This document shows, one piece after another, positions 42,649 to 51,577 of a stretch of DNA of 64,000 bases; the stretch's first letter is position 1, and each line of letters begins with the position of its first letter. The DNA lies in the NCBI RefSeq assembly GCF_900103955.1, contig NZ_FNIL01000003.1:270130-334129 (forward strand), written 5' to 3'. The position numbers were made by a program, and so were the translations under genes. The notes under the pieces were generated by a model. The model made no database searches. It was not told where the DNA came from and was given only the letters and a program-made list of their open reading frames with translations. The DNA is from Alkalicoccus daliensis. GTDB lineage: Bacteria > Bacillota > Bacilli > Bacillales > Salisediminibacteriaceae.

Positions 42649-43146
42649 ATGGATTGGTTAGGAATTGGAGTATTCATTTTAGCAATTGCCATTTTTGTAG
42701 GGGTGCTTTTATTGATCCCCGTACTCAAAAAACTCACAGACACGCTCGGTAACACAGCAGATACGGTTTCGACGTTAAACAAAAGCCTGGGCGAGATCAC
42801 TTCTGAAACGACATTGATTCTTTATAACACAAATGAAACGCTGGTGGATGTAAACGACAAGATCGGGAAGCTCAACCCGCTGTTCGATATTATTCACGAT
42901 ACAGGCGAAGCAGCCCATCACCTTACAGGTACGCTTGCCAGCTACACTTCCGTAAAGCATGACCGTGCAGAATCAGGTATTTCTTTTATCGACCGTAAAA
43001 ATCTGGAAGGCATTATGCGGGGCGCAGCATTTATCTACTATCTGCGCCAGGTAAAAAAAGAATCCGACCGTGTCTCCCAGCCGCGTGAAACGGTAACGAG
43101 TAATCACGATCAGCCGGTGGAAGGCTCTCCAAGCCAGCCGGTATAA
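42649..43146 (+). CDS. DUF948 membrane-anchored protein
   Basis: A protein of 165 residues. An N-terminal membrane helix (GIGVFILAIAIFVGVLLLIPVL) is followed by a helical coiled part: LKKLTDTLGNTADTVSTLNKSLGEITSETTLILYNTNETLVDVNDKIGKLNPLFD and later sections (about 22-85). This is the DUF948 layout of general stress-associated small membrane proteins (like YtxG). The tail is Ser/Pro-rich and disordered. The ATG at 42649 follows AGAGGTG, and a strong terminator ends it. The function is unknown; it may be a stress-induced membrane component. Confidence 0.85.
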   Translation: MDWLGIGVFILAIAIFVGVLLLIPVLKKLTDTLGNTADTVSTLNKSLGEITSETTLILYNTNETLVDVNDKIGKLNPLFDIIHDTGEAAHHLTGTLASYTSVKHDRAESGISFIDRKNLEGIMRGAAFIYYLRQVKKESDRVSQPRETVTSNHDQPVEGSPSQPV

Positions 43147-43148
43147 AG

Positions 43149-43182
43149 AAAAATCCCATCCTTTACCGGGTGGGATTTTTTT
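43149..43182. terminator. Bidirectional terminator between the DUF948 gene and dgkB
   Basis: AAAAATCCCA...TGGGATTTTT stem with an inner CC/GG pair. The dgkB stop lies inside its right arm region. Confidence 0.85.
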
Positions 43183-44101
43183 CGTCCTCATCTGCCTGAA
43201 AACATTTATGAAACTGATCTGGAACCATCATTCTGATGTGACGATGAAGATTGACAAACCGTTCCTTCAGCGCACCACCGTTTTCTCCATCAAGGTTCAT
43301 CTGCAGCTGGTTTTTCGCCTGAATATCTATATCGGCAGCCTGAATATAAATGACTCTCTCATCCTTTAAATGCTCTCCACGCATGGCAGCTCCGGTTAAT
43401 CGGACGACGTCTGCCAGATTTGTTTTCTTAATAATAATCAGGTCAAATAACCCGTCATCCAGGTACGCATCCGGTGCCAGCTTTTCAAAGCCGCCGACAG
43501 AATTTGTGTTGGATACGAGAAAGAGCATAATTTCCCCTTCGAACGTCTTCCCATCATATTGAATATTTACATGGGTCGGCTGAATACGCGGCAGTTTTTC
43601 AAATCCTTTAACATAGTACGCCATCTGCCCCATCATCGTTTTCAGACGGCTCGGCACTTCATACGTCAGCTCTGTCAGCGTTCCCGCTCCCGCAATATTG
43701 ATGAAGTATTTTTCACCGACCTGCCCTACATCAATCTCTCTTTCTTTTCCAGAAACGAGCGTGCTGCATGCGTCCGGTATATTTTTTGGAATGTGCAGCG
43801 CTCTGGCAAAGTCATTGGTCGTACCTCCCGGTAAAAGTCCGAGCATCGGTCGATTCGTCTGGCCGGCCATTCCGTTTACTACTTCATGGATCGTACCGTC
43901 TCCTCCGGCTGCAATGATAAAGTCGAATCCCCGCTCACAGGCTTTTGCTGCTGCCCTTTTTGCGCAGTCCGGTCCTGTAGTCGCATGTGCAGATGCCTCA
44001 TACCCTTCCTGCTCCAGTGTTTCCAATATTAATGGCAGGTGCCGCTTTACTTGTTCCCTGCCTGAACTGGGATTATAGATTAACCTCGCCTTTTTGTTCA
44101 T
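43163..44101 (-). CDS. dgkB: Diacylglycerol kinase DgkB
   Basis: A protein of 312 residues, like B. subtilis DgkB (YerQ). It phosphorylates diacylglycerol to phosphatidic acid in phospholipid recycling. The DAGK/LCB5 motifs are RLIYNPSSGRE, FIIAAGGDGTIHEVVNGMAG (the nucleotide-binding GGDGT), LLPGGTTNDFARAL, GQVGEKYFINIAGAGTLTELTYEVP, NSVGGFEKLAPDAYLDDGLFDLIII and LQMNLDGE. The ATG at 44101 follows GCGGAGGATG. In B. subtilis dgkB lies next to gatB and rlmCD; here gatCAB is 2 kb further right and rlmCD is 18 kb left. Confidence 0.93.
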   Translation of the reverse strand: MNKKARLIYNPSSGREQVKRHLPLILETLEQEGYEASAHATTGPDCAKRAAAKACERGFDFIIAAGGDGTIHEVVNGMAGQTNRPMLGLLPGGTTNDFARALHIPKNIPDACSTLVSGKEREIDVGQVGEKYFINIAGAGTLTELTYEVPSRLKTMMGQMAYYVKGFEKLPRIQPTHVNIQYDGKTFEGEIMLFLVSNTNSVGGFEKLAPDAYLDDGLFDLIIIKKTNLADVVRLTGAAMRGEHLKDERVIYIQAADIDIQAKNQLQMNLDGENGGALKERFVNLHRHIRMMVPDQFHKCFQADEDEKNPTR

Positions 44102-44173
44102 GTGACATCCTCCGCATTTCCTCATTAAGTAATCCTGCTTATTATACCACTTTACGAAAAAATACGCACAGAA

Positions 44174-44218
44174 AAGCGGTCCTTTGTCTCTACCCTTTCT
44201 TCAGACAAAGAACCGCTT
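44174..44218. terminator. Hairpin between dgkB and the small exported protein gene
   Basis: AAGCGGT...TTTGTCT pairs with AGACAAAG...ACCGCTT, with a short T-run on the minus strand. No gene ends on the minus strand just upstream, so its role is unclear. Confidence 0.5.
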
Positions 44219-44538
44219 ATGTTATCGATTCATCTTCCATTAAGTTAATAATTCCCTCCTCCAGCAGTAATATTGTCTTGCCAGGTTTGGTTCAGTCGCA
44301 TAACCCCTTTCGTTATGTGTTAGCAATGATGTATTGCTTGAGTCTTACTATATATCATTAATTATTTATTGTAAATATTCAGAATTATTAATTTTAAGGG
44401 GTACAGCTGGTATATCTTCCTTCTTTCTCTCTTTATCAGCCATTTACCGACTTTTTCAAAAAATTCACTAAATAGTAATGACAGCTTTTTCATCCTCTTG
44501 TTACAATATAACCATATTTGATTTGGGAGGGAGATATA

Positions 44539-44739
44539 TTGTTGGCAACAGCTCGGAATCAATGGACATTTCTATTGCTGCTGGCTGTGCTGCTTCTCGT
44601 GGTGGTGCTCGTAGGGATGAATGAAGCAGGTGTGCAGCAGGCCCAGGAAATGTGCCGCAATGCTGGTGGTGTACCGGAGGTTTCCAGAGGTTATTTTGTG
44701 ATTCAGCCGGAGTTTCAATGCAAGGGGATAAATTATTAA
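44539..44739 (+). CDS. Small single-pass membrane protein
   Basis: A protein of 66 residues that starts with TTG after GGGAGGGAG. One helix (WTFLLLLAVLLLVVVLVGM) is followed by about 35 residues containing MCRNAGG and FQCKG, with two Cys that could form a disulfide outside the cell. The role is unknown. A perfect 12-pair terminator follows, which supports a real gene. Confidence 0.6.
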   Translation: MLATARNQWTFLLLLAVLLLVVVLVGMNEAGVQQAQEMCRNAGGVPEVSRGYFVIQPEFQCKGINY

Positions 44740-44745
44740 TGATGA

Positions 44746-44778
44746 AAGGCCTCCTGAAAATATCAGGAGGCCTTTTTT
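44746..44778. terminator. Strong bidirectional terminator
   Basis: AAGGCCTCCTGA/TCAGGAGGCCTT, 12 perfect pairs with a 5-base loop and T-run on both sides, between two convergent genes. Confidence 0.9.
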
Positions 44779-44782
44779 ATGC

Positions 44783-45226
44783 TTATTCTGCAGAAATCTG
44801 CACTGTCGGTGTTTTATATTTTCTTACAGACCGTACGAGCATGGTGTAGGCTATTCTTGCAATAATCGTCACGCTCATAATAACTGCAGCGAGACCGACC
44901 GCTGAAAAAGCAATATCTGCAATTCTCGTACTGATCGTCGCCATATACATGGAAAACAACACTATCTGCACCGCGGTCACAAAGTAAGGAAACATTATCC
45001 GCTTGATGCGGCGCTGTACTTTAATCAGCTTCAGCCAGTCAATTACCTGTACCGGAATAATCCAAAGCAGGGTGGCAAAAGAAAACAGCAGAAGTGCAGA
45101 CCAGGAATAAACGATGATCTCTCCTCCCAACACAGCTGATGCCATCTGTACGAGAAGCGCAATTCCTCCTGTCAACAGCATTGTATAAATACTTGCACGC
45201 AGTAATATCGTCATTAATAATTTCAT
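44783..45226 (-). CDS. Four-helix membrane protein of unknown function
   Basis: A protein of 147 residues from the ATG at 45226. Four hydrophobic segments (about 10-35, 40-65, 75-100, 110-135) are separated by charged loops, with a basic segment KLIKVQRRIKRIM. The start is not certain: an upstream in-frame GTG gives 163 residues, and neither has an ideal RBS. No family recognised. Confidence 0.55.
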   Translation of the reverse strand: MKLLMTILLRASIYTMLLTGGIALLVQMASAVLGGEIIVYSWSALLLFSFATLLWIIPVQVIDWLKLIKVQRRIKRIMFPYFVTAVQIVLFSMYMATISTRIADIAFSAVGLAAVIMSVTIIARIAYTMLVRSVRKYKTPTVQISAE

Positions 45227-45517
45227 ATTAGAACAAAACAACCTTTCCGTGTGTAAGATTTCTTTTCCAAACACATGGTGATGATTATAACGAGAATCCA
45301 GTCCGAATGTAAAACTGCGTAAGCCTGCATATACACGCGTAGTACTTCCTGCCCCGACTTCTCCTCGGTTAGCTCTGCTTATCTATGTAATAACTCCAGA
45401 ATCAAGCGCTTACACTCTTTCGAATGAAAAATCAGGCGCGGATCACGGTGTGAAAAGTCCCCGTATTGAGGGGGTTGTGGACGATGGGGGCCTGGTGCGG
45501 ACGGGACGGATAGAATG
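45227..45517. other. Intergenic stretch left of the tandem repeats
   Basis: About 290 bases without a gene. The terminator of nothing is seen; an AT-poor stretch with GGGCCTGG-type runs near 45485. Confidence 0.35.
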
Positions 45518-46160
45518 CCCGCTATTTTACTGTCAGCGGCCTTAATTTACTCCGATCCCCTTATAATTTACTCCAACTCGGCTATACTTTACTCCAAAAC
45601 TTCTATATTTTACTTAAACCCGGCTATGCTGCATTTTCACTGTCCTCTTGTGCCATGCTTGCCACATCTCTCCCAGGAACCCAACACCTTTAAGAGCATA
45701 TGAGTCTGTTTTATTTCAACCGGTGTGAATGAAAATCAGCTGACTTTCTCTATTCTGCCCCGCTATTTTACTGCCGGCGGCCTTAATTTACTCCGATGCC
45801 GCTATGTTTTACTCCGACCCCCTTATAATTTACTCCAACTCGGCTATACTGAACTCCAAACCTTCTATATTTTCCTTAAACCCGGCTCAGCTGCATTTTC
45901 ACTGTCCTCTTGTGCCACGCTTGCCACATCTCTCCCAGGAACCCGACACCTTTAAGAGCATATAAGTCTGTTTTATTTCAACCGGTTTGAATGAAAATCA
46001 GCTGACATTCTCTATCCTCTCCCGCTAATATACTGTCGGCGGCCTTATTATACTCCGATGCCGCTATGCTGTACTCCGATCCCCTTATAATTTACTCCAA
46101 CTCGGTTATACTTTACTCCAAACCTTCTATACTAACACCCCACGGCCCTATGCTGACACG
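45518..46160. repeat. Nested tandem repeat (21-base units within a 241-262-base unit)
   Basis: Three copies of a larger unit start with CCCGCTA at 45518, 45759 and 46021; the third is cut short near 46160. Unit 2 is 21 bases longer because of one extra subunit. Each unit opens with a run of about 20-21-base subunits of the pattern CTATnnTTTACTCCnAnnC (for example CTTATAATTTACTCCAACTC, GGCTATACTTTACTCCAAA) and then a unique part (CACTGTCCTCTTGTGCCA...TCAGCTGAC). Copies are about 90 percent alike by eye. Peptides read through it are seven-residue echoes of the DNA and are not proteins. Confidence 0.9.
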
Positions 46161-46193
46161 GAGCCCTCCGATAACCCAAGGCCCGCCCCCACA

Positions 46194-46227
46194 AAATAAA
46201 ACCGCCCTGCTTCTATCTGCAGGACGG
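46194..46227 (-). terminator. Terminator of the gatCAB operon
   Basis: Minus-strand CCGTCCTGC/GCAGGGCGG stem followed by TTTTATTTT, just past the gatB stop. Confidence 0.8.
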
Positions 46228-46235
46228 CCTCAAAG

Positions 46236-47669
46236 TTATCTTTTATCCAGTTCTTCTTTCAGCAGCTGGTTTACAAGCTGCGGGTTGGCTTTTCCTTTGG
46301 ATGCTTTCATTACCTGTCCGACAAGGAAGCCGATTGCTTTACCTTTTCCACTCTTATAATCTTCGACAGACTGGCTGTTGTTATCAAGTGCCTCATTCAC
46401 CATCCCGCGGATCGCTCCTTCGTCACTGATCTGCACAAGCCCTTTGTCCTCGACAATTTTCTCCGGATCGCCGCCGTTTTCAATCAGTTCTTTGAACACC
46501 TGCTTGGCAATTTTCGAGGAAATAGTTCCTTTTTCAATTAACTGGATCATTCCCACCAGCGCTTTCGGAGTCATCGGAATATCCTGAATTTCTTTCCCTT
46601 CCTGGTTCAGATAGGCATTTACTTCTCCCATCAGCCAGTTGGAAAGCTGCTTTGCAGGACCGCCAAGTTCCAGTCCTTCTTCAAAAAAGTCACTCATTGC
46701 TTTCTGCTGGGTCAGTACATCCGCATCATAAGAAGGAAGATCGTACTTTTTCACATAGCGTGCTTTCCGTGCATCGGGCAGTTCCGGAATAGAAGCTTCC
46801 ACGCGCTCCTTCCATTCTTTCTCAATATAGAGATTTTCCAGATCCGGATCCGGGAAGTAGCGGTAGTCATCCGAGCCTTCTTTTACACGCATCAAAATCG
46901 TCTTCTTCGCACTGTCATCCCACCGGCGTGTTTCCTGCTCGATTACGCCGCCGTCGGAAAGTACTTCTGCCTGGCGCTCTTCTTCATGCTCAAGTCCTTT
47001 TAACACGTGCATGAACGAGTTCAGGTTTTTCAGCTCGGCTTTTGTACCGAATTCCACCTGTCCTGTCGGACGCAGAGAAATGTTCGCATCACAGCGAAGT
47101 GATCCTTCTTCCATTTTACAGTCGGACACTTCTGTGTACTGCATGATTGCTTTCAGCTTTTCCAGATAAGCGTATGCTTCCTGCGGCGTACGGATATCCG
47201 GCTCAGACACAATTTCGATCAATGGTGTGCCGACACGATTATAGTCCACAAGCGAGTGCCCGGATTCGTCATCATGCGTTAATTTCCCCGCATCTTCCTC
47301 CATGTGCACCCGTGTAATACCAATCCGCTTTTTTTCCCCGTCAACTTCAATATCGATCCAGCCGTGCTCTCCAATCGGCTTGTCAAACTGGGAGATTTGA
47401 TACGCTTTCGGGTTATCCGGATAAAAATAATTTTTCCGGTCGAATTTCGTTACCTCAGCTATCTCACAATTCAGTGCCATGGAGGCCTTCATCGCATAAT
47501 CCACGGCCTGCCTGTTTAATACAGGCAGCACCCCAGGATGGCCGAGGCATACCGGACATGTATGCGTATTTGGCGGCGCGCCGAACTCAACGGCACAGCT
47601 GCAGAAAATCTTGGAATTTGTTTTTAATTCTACGTGTACTTCCAGGCCAATTACAGTTTCAAAACTCAT
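46236..47669 (-). CDS. gatB: Aspartyl/glutamyl-tRNA(Asn/Gln) amidotransferase subunit B
   Basis: A protein of 477 residues. With GatA and GatC it converts Glu-tRNA(Gln) to Gln-tRNA(Gln). GatB binds the tRNA and activates the ligand. Typical strings are [95 protein letters not shown] and [14 protein letters not shown] AELKNLNSF, and a C-terminal YqeY-like tail (about 400-477). The start overlaps the gatA stop (ATGA). The gene ends the gatC-gatA-gatB operon. Confidence 0.97.
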   Translation of the reverse strand: MSFETVIGLEVHVELKTNSKIFCSCAVEFGAPPNTHTCPVCLGHPGVLPVLNRQAVDYAMKASMALNCEIAEVTKFDRKNYFYPDNPKAYQISQFDKPIGEHGWIDIEVDGEKKRIGITRVHMEEDAGKLTHDDESGHSLVDYNRVGTPLIEIVSEPDIRTPQEAYAYLEKLKAIMQYTEVSDCKMEEGSLRCDANISLRPTGQVEFGTKAELKNLNSFMHVLKGLEHEEERQAEVLSDGGVIEQETRRWDDSAKKTILMRVKEGSDDYRYFPDPDLENLYIEKEWKERVEASIPELPDARKARYVKKYDLPSYDADVLTQQKAMSDFFEEGLELGGPAKQLSNWLMGEVNAYLNQEGKEIQDIPMTPKALVGMIQLIEKGTISSKIAKQVFKELIENGGDPEKIVEDKGLVQISDEGAIRGMVNEALDNNSQSVEDYKSGKGKAIGFLVGQVMKASKGKANPQLVNQLLKEELDKR

Positions 47670-49144
47670 GAATCGGCACCTCCTTTAAACTGCGGTTTTT
47701 CAAGGTGATGCTCAGTTGCCTGCTCATAGGCATGGGCAACACGGAATACTGTAGCTTCATCGAAGTGCTTTCCGATAATCTGCAGTCCCACAGGCAGTCC
47801 TTCTGAGAGCCCGCATGGAACGCTGATCGCAGGTACTCCGGCAAGGTTTATCTGGTTCGTTAAAATATCATTTACATACATCGTCATTGGATCATCCACC
47901 GCTTCTCCCAGCTTAAAGGCAGTCGTTGGAGCAGTTGGGCCTATAATCACGTCATACTTCAGGAAAAGATCTTCAAAGTCCTGTTTGATCAGCGTGCGGA
48001 CTTTCTGCGCTTTTAAATAATACGCATCATAATAGCCGGAGCTGAGTGCAAACGTACCGAGCATAATACGTCTTTTTACTTCGTCTCCAAATCCTTCACT
48101 GCGTGATTTTTTATACGTATCAATCAGGTTATCTCCTGTGTGGCGCACCCCGTAACGAATCCCGTCAAACCTGGCGAGATTGGAAGAGGCTTCAGACGAT
48201 GCGAGCATGTAGTAGGCAGATAAAGAATATTTGGCATGCGGAATCGAAACTTCCTCCCACTCAGCGCCGAGTTCTTTTAATACTTCCAAAGCTTCGACCA
48301 CTTTCTCGCGGACACCTTCACTTACGCCTTCTCCTAAATATTCTTTCGGCACGCCGATCCTTAAGCCTTTTACTTCCCCGGTCAGCGCTGCTAAATAATC
48401 CGGCACTTCCACATGTGCACTGGTGGAGTCCCGCTCATCGTGTCCTGCGATTTTTTGCAGCACATACGCATTGTCTTCTACAGAAGTCGTCATTGGACCA
48501 ATCTGGTCGAGCGAAGAAGCAAATGCGATCAGTCCGAAACGGGAAACACGCCCGTACGTCGGTTTAAGCCCCACTACGCCGCAGTAAGATGCCGGCTGGC
48601 GTACAGACCCTCCGGTGTCGGAACCAAGCGCAAACGGCACTTCACGCGCCGCTACTGCCGCGGCTGAACCACCGCTGGAACCACCTGGTACGTAATCAAG
48701 GTGCCATGGGTTATGTACTATTTTATATGCCGAATTCTCGTTCGAGGATCCCATCGCAAATTCATCCATGTTCAGCTTCCCGACAGTGACCGTTCCCGCA
48801 TCACGCAGTTTTTCTACGACTGTCGCGTCATGCACCGGAACAAAATTTTCAAGGATTTTACTCGCTGCTGTCGTACGGAGCCCTTTGGTTACCATATTGT
48901 CTTTAATTCCTACCGGCAGGCCGAAAAGAATATTTCCCTCGTCCAACTCTCCGTTTTCCAGCTGTTTATCGAGATCCTTTGCACGCGCTATTGCGTTCTC
49001 TTCATCCAGCGTTAAAAAAGCCCCTACTTTTTCATCAACTTCTTTAATGCGGTCAAATGACTGGCGCACAAGCTTTTCAATCGTTGTTTCTTTATTTACT
49101 AACTGTTCATGCAGTTCTTTTAATGAATAATCAAATGCTTCCAT
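47666..49144 (-). CDS. gatA: Aspartyl/glutamyl-tRNA amidotransferase subunit A
   Basis: A protein of 492 residues of the amidase signature family. It releases ammonia from glutamine. The Ser-cis-Ser-Lys triad is visible as [10 protein letters not shown] (Lys), [16 protein letters not shown] and [19 protein letters not shown] (the Ser residues). The ATG at 49144 follows AGGAGGTT. Overlaps gatB by 4 bases; the gatC stop lies 13 bases upstream. Confidence 0.97.
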   Translation of the reverse strand: MEAFDYSLKELHEQLVNKETTIEKLVRQSFDRIKEVDEKVGAFLTLDEENAIARAKDLDKQLENGELDEGNILFGLPVGIKDNMVTKGLRTTAASKILENFVPVHDATVVEKLRDAGTVTVGKLNMDEFAMGSSNENSAYKIVHNPWHLDYVPGGSSGGSAAAVAAREVPFALGSDTGGSVRQPASYCGVVGLKPTYGRVSRFGLIAFASSLDQIGPMTTSVEDNAYVLQKIAGHDERDSTSAHVEVPDYLAALTGEVKGLRIGVPKEYLGEGVSEGVREKVVEALEVLKELGAEWEEVSIPHAKYSLSAYYMLASSEASSNLARFDGIRYGVRHTGDNLIDTYKKSRSEGFGDEVKRRIMLGTFALSSGYYDAYYLKAQKVRTLIKQDFEDLFLKYDVIIGPTAPTTAFKLGEAVDDPMTMYVNDILTNQINLAGVPAISVPCGLSEGLPVGLQIIGKHFDEATVFRVAHAYEQATEHHLEKPQFKGGADS

Positions 49145-49156
49145 GATGTGAACCTC

Positions 49157-49447
49157 CTATTCTAATACGGACGGTACGCGCACTTGTCCTTTTTCTGTTT
49201 CCGGTACGTTTCTCATTGCATCCTCATTCGACAGGGACGGCTTCGTTTTATCTTCCCGCATTACATTTCTTACATCGATGACATGCGAAGTAGGCTCCAC
49301 ATTGTCGGTAGACAGCTCATTCAGCTGCTCTGCCGCATCAATAATATCATCCAGCTGCTCTCCAAAATGAGCAATTTCTTCTTCCTTTAATTCCAGCCTT
49401 GCTAAATTTGCCACATGGCGTATTTGTTCTTTTGTTATTCTTTCCAT
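49157..49447 (-). CDS. gatC: Aspartyl/glutamyl-tRNA amidotransferase subunit C
   Basis: A protein of 96 residues, the first gene of the operon. It has the GatC pattern ITKEQIRHVANLARLELKEEEI, FGEQLDDIIDAAEQLNELSTDNVEPTSHV and LREDKTKPSLSNEDAMRNVPE-like sequence. GatC wraps around GatA and stabilises it. The ATG at 49447 follows GAGGAGGG. Confidence 0.95.
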   Translation of the reverse strand: MERITKEQIRHVANLARLELKEEEIAHFGEQLDDIIDAAEQLNELSTDNVEPTSHVIDVRNVMREDKTKPSLSNEDAMRNVPETEKGQVRVPSVLE

Positions 49448-49709
49448 AAAATACCCTCCTCAACTGCTTTAATACAATAGTATGATGATACCAAAGAAGC
49501 TTTGTACAGGCAATTGTAAAGATAGCGAAACATGCTGTAGGGGGCAGAATTCTGTCCACCTCAGCATTTATTTTGAAGCCAGTTAATTATAAAGAATTAG
49601 AAGGATGGATACATAGGACGAAAGGAGATGGAATTATTAACTTTTTCTTTCGCATCTGATAAGATAATAAAGTTAGCACGTCCGCTGCAAAGAGAAAGGA
49701 TGCTATTTC
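49448..49709. other. Divergent promoter region between gatC and the kinase gene
   Basis: About 260 bases. No sure promoter picked; no repeat seen. Confidence 0.35.
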
Positions 49710-50954
49710 GTGACAGAAATTTTACTTGTGAATTTTTTATTTTTACTTTTTCCGGTTTCGATGTATTTAATTTTCTTTGAAAACCGTGCTGTCCCGCGCC
49801 AGGGAAAAATATTACTGATCATTTTCTCTGCTGTTTCTTTGATCTTGTGTATGTCTTTTCCTATACAGATGGAGCAGGGTTTTATATACGATTTACGATA
49901 TATTCCATTTGTACTTGCTTCTTTATTCGGCGGTTATCTTGTTGCTTTTCCGCTTTATGTAATTCTGAACGTTTACCGCTTTATGATTGGTGGAGAATTT
50001 GCAGTTGATTCTTTTATATTTTCCACGATTATTTTTATTGCCGTACCTGCATTAAAAAATTATTTTTTAAGGAAATCATCCAGAAGCCGCATTATTATTG
50101 CGAGTCTGGTTTCCCTGCTTGTCATGCTATTTTATCTTATTACGCTGCTGCGTTTTTTCACTTTAAACGATCCCTACTTTTGGGAAATTACCGCGAATGT
50201 TCTTTTAATCCATGTGATTGGTACTGCTTTTATTGTCACGTTGATCGAGAGAATCATTATTAATATTGATACGCGGGAGAAGCTGCTTCAGTCCGAGCGG
50301 CTGGCCCTGGTCAGTGAGCTTTCTGCAAGTGTAGCTCATGAAATAAGAAATCCGCTGACGGTAACAAGCGGCTTTCTGCAGCTTCTGAAGCAGTCCGGAA
50401 ACCTCCCTTCCAATGAAAAGCGCTATGTGGACCTTTCCTTACTGGAAGTGCAGCGTGCTGAAAGTATTGTAACGGATTTTCTATCTCTGGCAAAACCGCA
50501 GGAACAGAACATGGTCACTTCAATTTTACAGGAAGAAGCAGAATATGTCCGAAATATCATGGTTCCTTTCGCAAACCTGCATCTTGTAAAAATTTCACTT
50601 CGCTTCAGTAACACTCATCAGCTGTATTTCGATCAAAATCAGATGAAGCAGTGTTTAATCAATATTTGCAAAAATGGAATCGAATCGATGAAAGATGATC
50701 CAGGAACCCTTTATATGGATATTTCAGAACGAAAAAATAAAGTAATAATTAAAGTTACTGATTCCGGTTCTGGAATGAATGCAGAAGAAATATCACGAAT
50801 TGGAAAACCGTATTATTCCACCAAAAAAGAAGGCACCGGACTCGGGATGCTCATGGTTTACAGTACGATCGATAAACTCGGAGGCACTGTTGCTATAGAC
50901 AGCACCCCTGGAAAAGGCACCAGGATTACGCTCACAATTCCAGTAAATGAATGA
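49710..50954 (+). CDS. Membrane histidine kinase with 5TMR-type sensor (KinB-like)
   Basis: A protein of 414 residues. The first about 195 residues contain six predicted membrane helices of the 5TMR-LYT type (IPFVLASLFGGYLVAFPLYVILNVYRFMIGG is typical in order). The kinase core follows: H-box SELSASVAHEIRNPLTVTSGFLQLL with the phosphorylated His, N-box KQCLINICKNGIESM, G1 VTDSGSGM, and G2 YSTKKEGTGLGMLMVY. The start is GTG at 49710 after AAAGGATG. KinB of B. subtilis feeds phosphate into Spo0F in sporulation. This protein resembles it, but without a partner regulator beside it the pathway is inferred. Confidence 0.85.
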   Translation: MTEILLVNFLFLLFPVSMYLIFFENRAVPRQGKILLIIFSAVSLILCMSFPIQMEQGFIYDLRYIPFVLASLFGGYLVAFPLYVILNVYRFMIGGEFAVDSFIFSTIIFIAVPALKNYFLRKSSRSRIIIASLVSLLVMLFYLITLLRFFTLNDPYFWEITANVLLIHVIGTAFIVTLIERIIINIDTREKLLQSERLALVSELSASVAHEIRNPLTVTSGFLQLLKQSGNLPSNEKRYVDLSLLEVQRAESIVTDFLSLAKPQEQNMVTSILQEEAEYVRNIMVPFANLHLVKISLRFSNTHQLYFDQNQMKQCLINICKNGIESMKDDPGTLYMDISERKNKVIIKVTDSGSGMNAEEISRIGKPYYSTKKEGTGLGMLMVYSTIDKLGGTVAIDSTPGKGTRITLTIPVNE

Positions 50955-50968
50955 ACGCAATCCCGCTC

Positions 50969-51006
50969 CTAAAAGCAGCTCCCAGCATGGCGGAAGCTGC
51001 TTTTAG
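50969..51006 (+). terminator. Terminator after the kinase gene
   Basis: CTAAAAGCAGCT/AGCTGCTTTTAG, 12 perfect pairs. The right arm supplies the T-run. Confidence 0.8.
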
Positions 51007-51041
51007 TATTCTTAAGGTTATACATTCCGTTTGAAGGAACG

Positions 51042-51350
51042 CTATAATAATCCTTTAATGTTGTTTACATCCAACGATAATACAATCCCATTTCCTGGTT
51101 CGTTTAATCCTCCCGTTTCCTGGACGGTGGAGAGAATTTCTTCTTCCTGCTGTTTTGGCACAATAAATAAAACCCTTTCTCTTTCAGGTTCCACCTGCAT
51201 CCCAAAAAAATCGCCGCCTGAATCACCGTGACCTCTTGCCAGAAAATAAGTCTGCTTTGTAATGCCGTGTTGTTCTTCCAGGTCCATTACTACATCTTCT
51301 CTTACTTTTTTATCCAGTACGGCAACAACCAGACTCACTTTTGTATTCAT
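51042..51350 (-). CDS. P-II-like regulatory protein, short divergent form
   Basis: A protein of 102 residues from the ATG at 51350 (RBS AAGGAG). Strings VSLVVAVLDKKVREDVVMDLEE, ARGHGDSGGDFFGMQVEPERERVLFIVP and TGGLNEPGNGIVLSLDVNNIKGL match a group of short P-II family proteins often found beside DUF1538 membrane proteins. P-II trimers bind small nucleotides and control partners through a loop. The T-loop here is ARGHGDSGGDFF. No glnA or amtB lies near, so its partner is unknown. Confidence 0.7.
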   Translation of the reverse strand: MNTKVSLVVAVLDKKVREDVVMDLEEQHGITKQTYFLARGHGDSGGDFFGMQVEPERERVLFIVPKQQEEEILSTVQETGGLNEPGNGIVLSLDVNNIKGLL

Positions 51351-51503
51351 ATCATTCTCCTTGCCTAATGAGCTCCTAGTTATCTTTTTCACAGCTGCTT
51401 ATTGTTTAATCTTCTTTTGCTCTGTACCTCAGGAAGCGGCTTTTCAGTTCTGTTGTTTTTCCAGAGACCTCGGCAGGAGGTGATTTCTTCCTTTAAGACA
51501 TAA

Positions 51504-51527
51504 GCTCTGTTAAAGCTTTAACAGAGC
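51504..51527. other. Perfect 24-base palindrome
   Basis: GCTCTGTTAAAG followed by CTTTAACAGAGC, without a loop, between the P-II gene promoter region and the camS terminator. It could be an operator or a terminator for transcription coming from either side. T-run is absent. Confidence 0.6.
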
Positions 51528-51533
51528 CAGGAC

Positions 51534-51574
51534 ACAAAAAAACACCATCCTTCAATTAAGAATGATGGTGTTTT
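51534..51574 (-). terminator. Terminator of the pcrB-pcrA-ligA-camS operon
   Basis: Minus-strand AACACCATC/GATGGTGTT with an inner CTT/AAG stem, followed by TTTTTTTGTG, four bases after the camS stop. Confidence 0.85.
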
Positions 51575-51577
51575 AAC

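Noticed and set aside
44362..44562. Open frame of 66 codons on the minus strand
   Set aside because: Runs over the promoter and start of the small plus-strand membrane gene and has no RBS or family.
45518..46160. CRISPR array
   Set aside because: The period is about 21 bases with no alternation of identical repeats and unique spacers, and no cas gene is in the window.
45515..46359. Short frames with YSNP/YSDP-like seven-residue repeats
   Set aside because: They only echo the 21-base DNA repeat (7 codons). Frame and composition change between copies, and no RBS is present.
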